This document shows positions 15,995-24,465 of a stretch of 64,000 nt of DNA, in pieces. Source of the DNA: Anaerolineae bacterium (GTDB lineage: Bacteria > Chloroflexota > Anaerolineae > Anaerolineales > Villigracilaceae); contig JAKLPV010000054.1 in assembly GCA_022013685.1 (NCBI GenBank), positions 1 to 64,000 on the forward strand, written 5' to 3'. The position numbers and the translations under genes are program-made. Every line of letters begins with the position of its first letter. The stretch's first letter is position 1. A model generated the notes under the pieces. It was not told the DNA's origin. It was given only the letters and a program-made list of their open reading frames with translations, and searched no databases.

Positions 15995-17988
15995 TTTTGA
16001 AACGGGCATATTCTATTTTTGCCTTTTTGTTGTTGGCTATTGTTGGCCTGGCCTATGGGTTACAAATTCAGCGCTTGGGCTTTTACTGGGACGACTGGGT
16101 ATTCCTTTATCGTTATAGCCGGATAGGCATCCTCGATACGATCTGGTATGGCTCCACCCGCCAGTTGGCGGTGTTTTTACAAGCCCCTGGTTTCCTGTTT
16201 GCAGCCGACTCTCCTTTAAGCTGGCATATTTATATGCTTCTCTTGCGCTGGGGCACGGCTGCGATTTTTGCCTGGGTGCTTGGGCTGCTCTGGCCTGCCC
16301 GCCGCAATGCTACTTACTTGATGGCTTTGCTTTTTGCTGTGCACCCGGCGTTTACTCAAAATTCAATCGCGGTTGTTTACAGCGTACAAATTTTTGGATA
16401 TGGAATTTTTCTTCTTTCGCTGGGGTGGATGATCTGTTCTCTGCAAGATCCTCGCCGCTATTGGCTGTTTACGATCGGAGCGCTGCTCGCCCAGGCCTTT
16501 CATCTGTTTTCCGGGGAATATTACTTTGGCCTTGAGTTGATTCGCCCGCTGGTGCTGTGGGTGGCCCTGCGCCAGAGCCAGGGCCGCTTGTTGAAAACCG
16601 CCAAATTTTCCGGTTTTTATGCGGCCTTATTGAGCTTTTACTTGCTATGGCGTTTTGGCCTTTTTACATCTGGAGAGTTTGCAACGTACAGCTATAAAAC
16701 CCTGCCTCTGGCTTACGCCAAAGACGGCCTGGATGCTGTGGTTTATCTGATACGTTATGCCATTCAAGATGTGATTTACTTGCTTGTGAATGTCTGGCAA
16801 ACCACCCTGTCCCCGGCGCTGATCGATTTCGCGCAGCCTTATAATCTTTTTTCCATTTTTATCGTTTTAATTGTTTCGGCGGGTTTGTACCATGTGTTTA
16901 TCCGCATTTTGCCTGTCCAGAACGAATTAACGCCACCCGATCATTTTTTTAAAGAAACATTCCTGCTGGGTTTTGGAGCTGTCCTGGCAGGTTTTGTGCC
17001 AGGCTGGTTTGTAATGCGTTTTATTGTCATGCCCGGCAATTATGGCGACCGCTTTGCCCTGCCCGGATTGTTGGGCGCCAGTATTCTCATCATTGCCCTG
17101 ACAGAATATCTCGGCAACCCCCTCAAGAATCGCAACATCTTAATGGCTTCCATATTGATCGGGCTGGCTGTCGGGCAGCAAATTCGGGTGACCAATAACT
17201 ACCGTTGGGATTGGGAACGCCAAACCCGCACATATTGGCAAACTTACTGGCGCGCCCCTGCGTTACAGCCGGGAACAATTCTTGTGGGCGGCAATGCTAT
17301 CTCGACCACAACGATTAATTATGTGGGCGCATTTGCTTATAATTTTGTCTATCCATCCACTGAACCCTACAACCAACCCCCCGTTTGGTTTGTCAATTAC
17401 TACAAAACAACGCTTCCTGAAAATTTGCAACAATTTCAACAGGGAGAACTTGAACTGATAGACCGGCACTCAAATATTGACATCGCCCTGACGCGCGAAA
17501 ATTTATTAACCATTCATTATGACACCGAAGCCTGCCTGCGCCTTCTTGAAGCAGATGTTTTTGATTTGTACAACATTGATGAAGAATATCGCGCCGCTGC
17601 TGCTTTATCAAACCCCGGTTTGATTTTGCCAGATTCAGTACAAACCCCGCCTGAGCATATTTTTGGCGCGGAACCCGCTGCGACCTGGTGTTATTTTTAC
17701 CAAAAAGCGGATTTGGCTCGCCAGTTCGGCAACTGGGAAAGAGTCCTGGTTTTGGAGCAGGAAGCCCTGAATTTGGGACTCGAACCCCGCAGCGATTTTG
17801 AATGGCTTCCGTTTATTGAGGCCCATGCGCGTACAGGAGACTGGCAAACCGCTCTTGATTTCAGCCTGGCTGCTTATCAGTCCACTCGAAAGACCGCAAC
17901 TGCTTTATGTGCTCTTTGGTCAACCTTTGAGAATCCGAATGTAGAAATGCATCAGGTATTGGTGGAAAAGCTCTCGTGCGGTGAATAA
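15991..17988 (+). CDS. Large membrane protein, GT-C-like N-terminus with TPR-like tail
   Basis: 665 residues. After the first membrane segment the motif YWDDWVFLYRY places two adjacent aspartates at the outer face, as in GT39/GT83-type enzymes. Around ten further hydrophobic segments follow to about residue 390. The rest is a soluble domain ending in helices with spacing that recalls tetratricopeptide repeats (EQEALNLGL, RTGDWQTALDFSLAAYQ). The family is not firmly recognised; a polyprenyl-phosphate-sugar transferase is the best guess. It is translationally coupled to the zf-TFIIB gene. Base composition is a little more AT-rich than its neighbours. Confidence 0.6.
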   Translation: MILKRAYSIFAFLLLAIVGLAYGLQIQRLGFYWDDWVFLYRYSRIGILDTIWYGSTRQLAVFLQAPGFLFAADSPLSWHIYMLLLRWGTAAIFAWVLGLLWPARRNATYLMALLFAVHPAFTQNSIAVVYSVQIFGYGIFLLSLGWMICSLQDPRRYWLFTIGALLAQAFHLFSGEYYFGLELIRPLVLWVALRQSQGRLLKTAKFSGFYAALLSFYLLWRFGLFTSGEFATYSYKTLPLAYAKDGLDAVVYLIRYAIQDVIYLLVNVWQTTLSPALIDFAQPYNLFSIFIVLIVSAGLYHVFIRILPVQNELTPPDHFFKETFLLGFGAVLAGFVPGWFVMRFIVMPGNYGDRFALPGLLGASILIIALTEYLGNPLKNRNILMASILIGLAVGQQIRVTNNYRWDWERQTRTYWQTYWRAPALQPGTILVGGNAISTTTINYVGAFAYNFVYPSTEPYNQPPVWFVNYYKTTLPENLQQFQQGELELIDRHSNIDIALTRENLLTIHYDTEACLRLLEADVFDLYNIDEEYRAAAALSNPGLILPDSVQTPPEHIFGAEPAATWCYFYQKADLARQFGNWERVLVLEQEALNLGLEPRSDFEWLPFIEAHARTGDWQTALDFSLAAYQSTRKTATALCALWSTFENPNVEMHQVLVEKLSCGE

Positions 17989-18115
17989 TTTTGGGTGGTT
18001 TTTTTCTCTTTTTGCAGCAGTGTTGATCAGAACACTAATTCAAGCCTGAGTTATACTTCGATAATCTTTGCGCTTATGAAATATGCGAATATTTTACCTA
18101 TTATGAAAGAAAAGT

Positions 18116-19915
18116 ATGCCTGACTATATCCGTAATTTTTGTATTATCGCCCATGTAGACCATGGCAAATCGACCCTTGCAGACCGTTTACTGCAAATTA
18201 CCGGCACAATCTCTGACCGCGATATGACTGCGCAGGTGCTCGATACCATGGACCTGGAGCGCGAAAAAGGCGTGACCATCAAGGCTTCGGCGGTGCGCAT
18301 GAATTATCGCGCCAGCGATGGCAAAGACTATGAACTGAACCTGATCGATACCCCCGGCCATGTTGATTTTGGTTACGAAGTCAGCCGTGCCCTGAACGCC
18401 TGTGAAGGCGCGATTTTGGTGGTGGATGCCACCCAGGGCATCGAAGCCCAAACCCTGGCCAATCTTTACCAGGCGCTGGATGCCGACCTGGAGATAATCC
18501 CGGTGATCAACAAGATCGACCTGCCCTCGGCCCGACCGGACGAGGTGGCCGAAGATGTGGCCTCGCTCATCGGCGGCGACCCGGCAGATGTGCTCCAGAT
18601 TTCGGCCAAAGACGGTTTGAATGTCGAACAGGTGCTGGAGGCAATTGTCGCCAAGGTCAAGCCGCCCAAAGGTGTCGATGAAGGCACGCTGCGGGCGCTG
18701 GTTTTCGATTCGCACTACGATTCGTATAAAGGCGTCATTTGTTATGTGCGCGTGGTCGAGGGATCGGTGTCGATCAACGACACGGTGCGCATGATGGCCA
18801 CCAAGGTGGATGTCAAGCCGATCGAAGTGGGAATCTTCTCGCCGGGGATGAAACCTGTCAGCGTGCTAAGGGCCGGGGAGGTTGGCTACATCGCCACCGG
18901 GTTGAAAACGGTCCACGATGCCCGCGTGGGTGATACCGTCACCAAGGCCAATGCCCCTGCGGCCGAACCGCTTCCGGGTTATTTCCATCCCAAACCGATG
19001 GTGTTTGCCGGGGTCTACCCGGTGGATGCAGAAGATTACAGCGATTTGCGCGATGCGCTCGAAAAGCTGCAACTGAACGATGCTTCGCTGACCTATGCGC
19101 CCGAAACCTCGCAGGCGATTGGCTTTGGCTTCCGGGCTGGATTTTTGGGCCTGTTCCACATGGAGATCATCCAGGAGCGCATCGAGCGCGAGTATGACCT
19201 GGACGTGCTTTTTACCGCGCCCTCGGTTGAGTACCAGGTGCTGACGGTGACCGGTGAGACGATTCTGGTCGATTCGCCGGCCGAACTGCCGGACGAAAGC
19301 CGGGTGGCTGAAATTCGTGAGCCGTGGATGACGATTGAGATCATCACGCCGACCGATTACTACGGCACAATTATGGATTTGGTCACCAAACGGCGCGGGA
19401 TTTTCAAGAGCCAGGAATATCCGGCCCCGCATCGGGTGCAGTTGAATTTTGAAATTCCGCTGGCTGAGTTGATCGTGAACTTTTTCGATGAGTTGAAATC
19501 ACGCACCAAGGGCTATGCTTCGCTCGATTACCAGTTTTTGGAATATCGCATGGACGAACTGCAAAAGCTGGAGATTCTGGTCAATAACGACCCGATCGAT
19601 GCGCTGGCGGCAATCGTCCATAACAAGGATGCCTACCACAAGGGCCAGTCGCTGATTACCAAGTTGAAGGAAATCATCCCGCGCCAGATGTTCGATGTGG
19701 CCATCCAGGCCTATTCGGCGGGGCGGGTGATCAGCCGCGCCAATGTCAAGGCGCTGCGCAAGGATGTGCTGGCCAAGTGTTACGGCGGCGACATCAGCCG
19801 CAAGAAGAAACTGCTCGAGAAGCAGAAAAAAGGCAAGCGGCGGCTGAAGATGGTTGGCAATGTCGAAATCCCGCAGGATGCGTTTATGGCGGTGCTGAAA
19901 TTAGGCGATGAGTAA
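18116..19915 (+). CDS. lepA: Elongation factor 4 (LepA)
   Basis: A ribosome-bound GTPase that aids translation and ribosome assembly under stress. The 599-residue length is standard. G motifs are G1 [16 protein letters not shown]2 region [15 protein letters not shown]3 [16 protein letters not shown] and G4 [10 protein letters not shown]. The LepA-specific C-terminal domain ends with [33 protein letters not shown]. The Shine-Dalgarno sequence is weak (GAAAG). A 15-codon ORF (18076-18123) overlaps the start codon. The gene is followed by a REP-like pair. Confidence 0.97.
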   Translation: MPDYIRNFCIIAHVDHGKSTLADRLLQITGTISDRDMTAQVLDTMDLEREKGVTIKASAVRMNYRASDGKDYELNLIDTPGHVDFGYEVSRALNACEGAILVVDATQGIEAQTLANLYQALDADLEIIPVINKIDLPSARPDEVAEDVASLIGGDPADVLQISAKDGLNVEQVLEAIVAKVKPPKGVDEGTLRALVFDSHYDSYKGVICYVRVVEGSVSINDTVRMMATKVDVKPIEVGIFSPGMKPVSVLRAGEVGYIATGLKTVHDARVGDTVTKANAPAAEPLPGYFHPKPMVFAGVYPVDAEDYSDLRDALEKLQLNDASLTYAPETSQAIGFGFRAGFLGLFHMEIIQERIEREYDLDVLFTAPSVEYQVLTVTGETILVDSPAELPDESRVAEIREPWMTIEIITPTDYYGTIMDLVTKRRGIFKSQEYPAPHRVQLNFEIPLAELIVNFFDELKSRTKGYASLDYQFLEYRMDELQKLEILVNNDPIDALAAIVHNKDAYHKGQSLITKLKEIIPRQMFDVAIQAYSAGRVISRANVKALRKDVLAKCYGGDISRKKKLLEKQKKGKRRLKMVGNVEIPQDAFMAVLKLGDE

Positions 19916-19925
19916 ATAATCCAGG

Positions 19926-20030
19926 CCCTGAGCGGAGTGCTGAGCGATAGCGAAGCACGCAGTCGAAGGGCGGTTGTGGCAAGAATATGTCCTTCGACTA
20001 CGTTCGCCTGTCGGCTCACTCCGCTCAGGA
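19926..20030. repeat. REP-like palindrome pair between lepA and rlmB
   Basis: A left unit CCCTGAGCGGAGTG...GCAGTCGAAGGG (19926-19970) and a right unit TCCTTCGACTACG...CACTCCGCTCAGGA (19990-20030) lie in opposite orientation, so the whole block can form one long imperfect hairpin. It is the fullest copy in the window of the family also seen at 5300 and 29808. Confidence 0.85.
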
Positions 20031-20043
20031 CTGAGGAAACTTA

Positions 20044-20796
20044 ATGAAAGAAATTATTTACGGACGGAATGCGGTTTACGAGACCTTGCGCGCCAAACGG
20101 CGGCATGTTTTCGGGTTGGAAATTGCCGAAGGGGCGCAGGATAAAGGCCGCTTGCAGGATATTCTGGATATGGCTGCCCAGCGCAAGCTGCCTGTCAGGC
20201 GCTCGCCGCGCATCCGCCTGGACAAGGTCAATGCCAATCACCAGGGAGTCTTGCTAGAAGCGTCGATCTACCCGTACCGCGAGTTGACCGATATTCTGGA
20301 ACTGGCCGAGAAGCGCGCTGAGCCGTTGTTTGTGCTCCTGCTCGATACGCTCAACGACCCGCAGAATTTTGGCAGTCTGCTGCGCACCGCGGAAATTGTC
20401 GGTGTGCATGGGGTGGTGATTCCGCTGCGACAGACGGTGACGGTTACCCCGGCGGTGGTCAATGCTTCAGCAGGGGCCAGCGAACATTTGCTGGTGGCCC
20501 AGGCCAACCTGCACCAGGCCATCGAAGAGCTTAAAAAAGCCGGGGCCTGGATTGTCGGCCTGGAAGGCGGCGACCAGGCCACGGGTGCGGAGCAGGTCCG
20601 CCTGGATGGCGCTTTGGGGCTGGTGGTTGGCTCGGAGGCGGAGGGTATGCGTCCGCTGGTGGCAAAGTCCTGTGACATCCTGATGAAGCTGCCGATGGTC
20701 GGCGAGATCGAGTCGCTGAATGCGGCAGTGGCCGGGTCGGTGGCCTTGTATATGGCATTGATGGCGAGGCAGAAAGCGGAGTCCAAAATCTCCTGA
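20044..20796 (+). CDS. rlmB: TrmH-family 23S rRNA (guanosine-2'-O)-methyltransferase, RlmB type
   Basis: A SPOUT methyltransferase (250 residues) that modifies G2251 in the peptidyl-transferase P loop in E. coli. The N-terminal substrate-binding domain begins IIYGRNAVYETLRAKRRHVFGLEIAEG. Knot motifs are LLLDTLNDPQNFGSLLRTAEIVGVHGVVI, GLVVGSEAEGMRPLV and LPMVGEIESLNAAVAGSVALYMAL. The last motif (N-x-SLN-A-VA) is diagnostic. The last codons lie in a twin-hairpin repeat shared with the start region of the next gene. Confidence 0.9.
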   Translation: MKEIIYGRNAVYETLRAKRRHVFGLEIAEGAQDKGRLQDILDMAAQRKLPVRRSPRIRLDKVNANHQGVLLEASIYPYRELTDILELAEKRAEPLFVLLLDTLNDPQNFGSLLRTAEIVGVHGVVIPLRQTVTVTPAVVNASAGASEHLLVAQANLHQAIEELKKAGAWIVGLEGGDQATGAEQVRLDGALGLVVGSEAEGMRPLVAKSCDILMKLPMVGEIESLNAAVAGSVALYMALMARQKAESKIS

Positions 20797-20840
20797 TTTT
20801 GGAGAAACGAATTCCAAAGTCAGGAGACTTTGGAGTCCCT
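20777..20840. repeat. Twin-hairpin intergenic element, copy 2
   Basis: Two nearly identical hairpins in opposite orientation: TCCAAAATC/GATTTTGGA with loop TCCT (20782-20803), and TCCAAAGTC/GACTTTGGA with loop AGGA (20813-20834), each next to GGAGTCC. The two loops are complementary to each other. The first hairpin covers the rlmB stop codon and the second ends shortly before the ribosome binding site of the GH1 gene. It is related to the element at 2203-2258. Confidence 0.75.
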
Positions 20841-20852
20841 GAGGGAAGAAAC

Positions 20853-22178
20853 ATGACGGCCTATCATTTTCCAAAAGGTTTTTTGTGGGGCACGGCAACG
20901 GCTGCGCATCAGGTCGAGGGCAACAATACCAACAACAACTGGCACCGCTGGGAGCAGGAAGGCCACACCAAACACCTTTCGGGGCTGGCCTGCGACTGGT
21001 GGGGCGGACGCTGGCGCGAGGACATGGATCGGGCTGCCGAAACCGGCCAGAACGCGCACCGCTTCTCGGTCGAGTGGAGCCGTATCCAGCCCGAGCCGGA
21101 CCGCTGGGACGAGGACGCGCTCGAGAAATATCGCGCCATGGCGCGCGGCATGGTCGAACGCGGCATCACGCCGATGGTTACGCTGCACCACTTCACCGAC
21201 CCGCTCTGGCTGTACGACCGCTGCGGTTGGGAGAAGACCGAAGTTGTGCCGCTGTTCGAGAAATTTGTGCGCAAAACGGTCGAGGCGCTTAAGGAATACG
21301 TCAGCCTGTGGACGACGATCAACGAGCCGAATATCTATGCGCTGAGCGGCTACGTGACCGGGGATTTCCCCGCCTGTCACAAGGGCACGAAGATTGCCAT
21401 GCAGGTGCTGGCCAACATGCTGCGCGGACACGCTGCCGCCTACCGCGCCATTCACGAGATCCAGCCCGAGGCGCGCGCCGGGTATGCCCTGCATTACCGT
21501 CCGATGCTGGCGGCCAACCCGTGGTCGCCACTCGACCGGATGATGCGCGACCTGCAATATAACGGGATTAACATGGCTTTCCCGAGCGGCATTTCGACCG
21601 GAGTAATGCGCACCCCGATCGGCAATTTCAACATCCCCGAAGCCAAAGGCACCCAGGATTTCCTGGGCCTGAACTATTACTCGGTCGATACGGTCAAGTT
21701 CGACCTGGGCAGCGCCAGGGAATTGTTCGGCAAACGCTACTACCCGGCGGATTCGGACTTTAGCGCGACCAATTTCATCGCCAACATTCCCGAGGGGCTG
21801 TACCAGTCGATTGAGTGGATGGCCAAAACCTACCCGAACCTGCCAATTCTGATCACCGAGAACGGCGTCGAAGACCCGGACGATGCCATGCGCCCGCGTT
21901 ACCTTGTCCAGCATTTGCACCAGGCCTGGCGGGCGCTCAATTACGGCTTCCCGGTCAAAGGCTATTTCCACTGGTCGCTGGTGGATAACTTCGAGTGGGA
22001 GCGCGGCTGGACGCAGCGCTTCGGCCTGTGGGGGTTGGACACTGAAACCCAGGCCCGCATCCGCCGCCCGAGCGTGGACCTGTACGCGGCCATCTGCAAG
22101 GAAAACGGCCTGACCCGCGAGATGGTCGCGCAGTACGCGCCTGAAGTGCTCGAGAAGGTTTTTCCGGCGGTTGGGTAG
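20853..22178 (+). CDS. Glycoside hydrolase family 1 (beta-glucosidase/beta-galactosidase type)
   Basis: A cytoplasmic retaining beta-glycosidase of 441 residues. It begins FPKGFLWGTATAAHQVEG, the classical GH1 N-terminal signature. The acid/base is E158 in TTINEPN and the nucleophile E336 in ILITENG. The C-terminal VKGYFHWSLVDNFEWERGWTQRFGL is the aglycone-site region. The first conserved codon is ATG 20853 behind AGGGA; a start 54 bp upstream would put the twin-hairpin repeat in the protein. The final 69 bp are repeated at 24348-24416, and the stop codon is joined to a cassette-like boundary (GTTAGGC). Confidence 0.9.
   Translation: MTAYHFPKGFLWGTATAAHQVEGNNTNNNWHRWEQEGHTKHLSGLACDWWGGRWREDMDRAAETGQNAHRFSVEWSRIQPEPDRWDEDALEKYRAMARGMVERGITPMVTLHHFTDPLWLYDRCGWEKTEVVPLFEKFVRKTVEALKEYVSLWTTINEPNIYALSGYVTGDFPACHKGTKIAMQVLANMLRGHAAAYRAIHEIQPEARAGYALHYRPMLAANPWSPLDRMMRDLQYNGINMAFPSGISTGVMRTPIGNFNIPEAKGTQDFLGLNYYSVDTVKFDLGSARELFGKRYYPADSDFSATNFIANIPEGLYQSIEWMAKTYPNLPILITENGVEDPDDAMRPRYLVQHLHQAWRALNYGFPVKGYFHWSLVDNFEWERGWTQRFGLWGLDTETQARIRRPSVDLYAAICKENGLTREMVAQYAPEVLEKVFPAVG
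22110..22178 (+). repeat. GH1 3'-end direct repeat, copy 1
   Basis: The last 69 bp of the GH1 gene, from CTGACCCGCGAG to the TAG stop. The copy at 24348-24416 matches at 66 of 69 positions, and a diverged 33-bp segment at 23118-23150 matches at 27 of 33. Confidence 0.85.
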
Positions 22179-22184
22179 TTAGGC
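22178..22184 (+). other. Candidate attC-type core site GTTAGGC
   Basis: The sequence fits the integron core GTTRRRY and begins with the last base of the GH1 stop codon. The same cassette's inverse core GCCTAAC at 23037 is its exact reverse complement, as expected for a cassette recombined between G and TT. Confidence 0.5.
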
Positions 22185-22205
22185 GTTTTCATAGAGTGAA
22201 TAACA

Positions 22206-23042
22206 ATGTCCATTGACAATAATAATACGAGCAATTACCTCACGCCTGAACAATACGATGAATTGTTTGAAGTAATTCAAGAATACACCTTGATTGTTTT
22301 GGCATCCATAACTGATAATTCTACAAGTGTGCGAGATGTAATCATTAGGAACTTTATTGCCAGAGGATTGACCTGTTTAAGAAGTATTTTGCACATATGG
22401 AAACTTGGAGACTTCGACAATTGCTGGAGCATTTTTCGAATAATGTTAGATCGTCTATTTCATTTGCAATCATTATGGGATAAGAACGAATTTGAAGTCT
22501 TCGAGAAATGGTCATTTATTCAACAATATAAAGCAAGGCAAGACGCCCGAAGCGATCCAGAATTGAGAAAAAAAGTACATTCATCGCGTATCTCCTTTAC
22601 GCCTGATGAAAAAAAACGATATAACCAATTAATCAAGGAAAATATTAAGTGGGTTCGCCCAAAGGCAGAAATAGTAGCCAAGAGTCAGGATTTGTCCTTT
22701 TTATATAAATATGGCTATGATTATGCTTCCACTCTTGTACATCCTATGGCTACGGATGGGGCAAGTGACTTTGAACAATTATCAAAGGGTATTATAGCTA
22801 TCCCCAGAGAATCATTGGGGGTGTTACAAAACGCAGTACTTGCTCAATTATTGCTTATTCAGATAGGTTTAAACGCGAGCGATTTGCAATGGCGAACGAT
22901 TATGTATGATTTCATCGATGAATGTTTATCTGCGCTAAAAGGTTACAATCAAAAATATCGTTTTACTTTTGCAAAAATAGCAACGATGAGTCCCGGTGTT
23001 CAGTGGTGCGAGCCAAGAAAATTAAAACCAAACCGCGCCTAA
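22206..23042 (+). CDS. DUF5677-like protein of unknown function (AT-rich, cassette-borne)
   Basis: 278 residues, largely helical, soluble, no signal peptide. Distinctive stretches are NFIARGLTCLRSILHIWKLGDFDNCWSIFRIMLDRLFHL and YGYDYASTLVHPMATDG. The repeated helical pattern with conserved His/Asp near STLVHP resembles proteins annotated DUF5677, which have no proven function; this family call is tentative. Codon usage is AT-rich and unlike the host genes on both sides, suggesting recent acquisition. The TAA stop is part of GCCTAAC. No Shine-Dalgarno sequence is evident before ATG 22206. Confidence 0.6.
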   Translation: MSIDNNNTSNYLTPEQYDELFEVIQEYTLIVLASITDNSTSVRDVIIRNFIARGLTCLRSILHIWKLGDFDNCWSIFRIMLDRLFHLQSLWDKNEFEVFEKWSFIQQYKARQDARSDPELRKKVHSSRISFTPDEKKRYNQLIKENIKWVRPKAEIVAKSQDLSFLYKYGYDYASTLVHPMATDGASDFEQLSKGIIAIPRESLGVLQNAVLAQLLLIQIGLNASDLQWRTIMYDFIDECLSALKGYNQKYRFTFAKIATMSPGVQWCEPRKLKPNRA

Positions 23043-23170
23043 CGTCATGTTTTCAAGGCACGCAACGCTTTTTCGCGAAATGATGCCCCGCCATCTTGCG
23101 CGAGTGTATAAGGCAAATACGCGCCTGAGGTGACGGGCAAGGTTTTTCCGCAATTAAGTAATAGTTGGGC
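23037..23170 (+). other. Candidate attC recombination site of cassette 1
   Basis: Bounded by inverse core GCCTAAC (23037-23043) and core GTTGGGC (23164-23170), 134 bp apart, at the long end of the attC size range. Inside, CGCGAA-ATGATG (23074-23085) can pair with CATC-TTGCGCG with unpaired bases, as in attC hairpins. The right part (23118-23150) resembles the GH1 3' end. Outer-arm pairing beyond the core sites is poor by eye. Confidence 0.4.
23118..23150 (+). repeat. GH1 3'-end repeat, diverged copy 2
   Basis: TACGCGCCTGA-GTG...AAGGTTTTTCCG matches 27 of 33 bases of the GH1 gene end. In both copies a GTTRGGC core follows within about 20 bp, so the similarity extends to the organisation around the cassette boundary. 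Confidence 0.6.
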
Positions 23171-23944
23171 GGCCACATCTGAATCTCATATATATGCTAA
23201 ACATAAACGAATTAAACACACTGATTACCCATCTAAAATTTAACCTTATACCTTTCAAGGGTATCTCTCGTTTTTCAACCGAAAAAGGGATTTACGCCAT
23301 TGGCTTTGATGGGATTGAATTCCCTTTAGCGTCAGCTATTCACAAGATAAAGCCAAATGATATTATTTACATTGGTAAGGCAGAAGATAGCCAGAGAGAA
23401 CGAGATGCTAATAGTCATTTTAAAAGTGATCAGACAGGACATTCTACAGTTAGAAGATCTTTAGGCGCTATTCTAAGAAAAAAATTGGGATTTATGCCTG
23501 TACCTCGTAGCTTTACAGAAACTAGCAATAAGCGATTTGTAAATTACAAATACTCTTTAGAAGGTGAAAATAAATTGACCGAGTGGATGATTGATAATTT
23601 ATCTCTATCCTATTGGGAATGGAATGACTCTATAGAAAATTTACGGAAAGCAGAAAAGCAGGTTATAAGATTTTTTACTCCAATCTTAAATCTTGCTAAC
23701 AACCCAAATAATGATTGGCGTTCAGAAATTCAAGATCTGCGTGCTGAATGCGCGGATTTGGCCAAACAATACAAACCACGATAACAAATGTAAGCCAAAA
23801 TGCCGCCTACTGATATATGCAGTGACGAATGAAGGCAAAGCTTAAACCATCTTGCAAGACTCGCCCAACACTGTTTCTCAGGATTCGTCGAGCGTTTTTT
23901 CTTGGAAAAATGATGGCCCACCAGCCAAAATTTAAAGGTAATTT
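23165..23944 (+). mobile_element. Candidate integron gene cassette 2 (GIY-YIG-like gene), right end unclear
   Basis: Begins TTGGGC; the ORF starts 28 bp later. A matching inverse core GCCCAAC lies at 23863-23869, 79 bp after the stop. The 65 bp after it resemble the left half of the first attC (both have a T-run and then AATGATG-CCC-CCA at 44-48 bp from the inverse core). No right-hand GTTRRRY was found before or in the next gene, so the end given here is arbitrary and the site is probably truncated. Confidence 0.4.
23194..23784 (+). CDS. GIY-YIG-like nuclease domain protein (AT-rich, cassette-borne)
   Basis: 196 residues. The pair GIYAIGFDG (~residue 30) and DIIYIGKAEDSQRERDANSHF (~residue 60) fits the GIY...YIG core. 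It is followed by a basic helix (RRSLGAILRKKLG) and an acidic ENKLTEWMIDNL where the family carries its metal-binding Glu. It would be a small endonuclease or a nucleic-acid-binding relative. C-terminal part: FFTPILNLANNPNN, then a charged helix. Very AT-rich. A restriction or anti-element role is possible, but no partner methylase is present. Confidence 0.6.
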   Translation: MLNINELNTLITHLKFNLIPFKGISRFSTEKGIYAIGFDGIEFPLASAIHKIKPNDIIYIGKAEDSQRERDANSHFKSDQTGHSTVRRSLGAILRKKLGFMPVPRSFTETSNKRFVNYKYSLEGENKLTEWMIDNLSLSYWEWNDSIENLRKAEKQVIRFFTPILNLANNPNNDWRSEIQDLRAECADLAKQYKPR

Positions 23945-24334
23945 ATGATAAAGACCCATCAAGAATTTATGTCCCAATTCGACGATGATCGCAAGCCGCT
24001 GGTCGCCGCTTTGCTGGCAGCCATTGTCGAAGCATGTCCCGGCCTGAGCGAAACGATCAAATGGAATGCGCCGACTTTTTGTGATAACGGCAAAGATCGT
24101 ATGACGATCATGCTGCACAAAAAAGAGCGGGTCGGGCTGGTCCTGCACACCGGCGCAAGACCCAAGGAAGACAAGAACGCGCCGCACCTGTATGCCGACG
24201 AGAGCGGGCTGCTCGACTGGAACTCGAACATCCGCGCCACGATTTCCTTTTTTGCGCTTGACGAGTTCCTTTCTAAAAGGGAACAGTTCAAAAAGGTTGT
24301 CAAACGCTGGCTTGTAGAGACAAAAAGCCTGTAG
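23945..24334 (+). CDS. DUF1801 (YdhG-like) protein
   Basis: 129 residues. The family marks are ETIKWNAPTFCDNGKDRMTIMLHKKERVGLVLHTGA, then LDWNSNIRATISF and a basic C-terminal helix. DUF1801 proteins have a YdhG-like alpha/beta fold and no firmly known activity. The base composition is host-like, unlike the two genes before it, so it probably belongs to the chromosomal backbone or to an older insertion. The ATG follows AAAGGTAATTT. A copy of the GH1 3' end begins 14 bp after its stop. Confidence 0.75.
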   Translation: MIKTHQEFMSQFDDDRKPLVAALLAAIVEACPGLSETIKWNAPTFCDNGKDRMTIMLHKKERVGLVLHTGARPKEDKNAPHLYADESGLLDWNSNIRATISFFALDEFLSKREQFKKVVKRWLVETKSL

Positions 24335-24347
24335 CGTAAAAATGCGT

Positions 24348-24416
24348 CTGACCCGCGAGATGGTCGCGCAGTACGCGCCCGAGGTGCTCGAGAAGGTTTT
24401 TCCGGCGGTGGGGTAG
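24348..24416 (+). repeat. GH1 3'-end direct repeat, copy 3
   Basis: 66 of 69 bases match the end of the GH1 gene, including the in-frame TAG. No GH1 coding sequence precedes it. It marks the right edge of the accessory stretch and is either the remnant of a second GH1 copy or a duplication made on insertion. Confidence 0.85.
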
Positions 24417-24465
24417 ATTTTTCTATTGCTCGTTCTCTTCCCTATATTTATAAAAAACAAAACGA

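Larger units (their letters stand above)
22179..23164 (+). mobile_element. Candidate integron gene cassette 1 (DUF5677-like gene)
   Basis: A 986-bp unit that starts TTAGGC, opens its single ORF 27 bp later, ends the ORF with a stop codon embedded in the inverse core GCCTAAC, and closes 127 bp further at GTTGGGC. This is the canonical layout of an integron cassette. It is clearly AT-rich against the flanks. No integrase is in the window and the folding of the putative attC was not computed. Confidence 0.5.

Noticed and set aside
17775-17800. A GGGACTCGAACCCC segment resembling a tRNA T arm
   Set aside because: It lies inside a well-supported coding frame and no acceptor or anticodon stem can be formed around it.
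20820-21971. A 383-codon open frame antisense to the GH1 gene, and similar long antisense frames (for example 41612-42883)
   Set aside because: They mirror highly GC-biased third positions of strong genes on the plus strand, lack a ribosome binding site and show no domain.
22206-23784. The DUF5677-like and GIY-YIG-like genes as a two-gene phage-defence system
   Set aside because: Each appears to sit in its own cassette, no further defence gene is present, and neither domain pair is a known system; co-function is not supported.
23863-24334. DUF1801 gene as part of cassette 2
   Set aside because: Its base composition is host-like and no GTTRRRY core was found between the inverse core at 23863 and its end; kept as uncertain.
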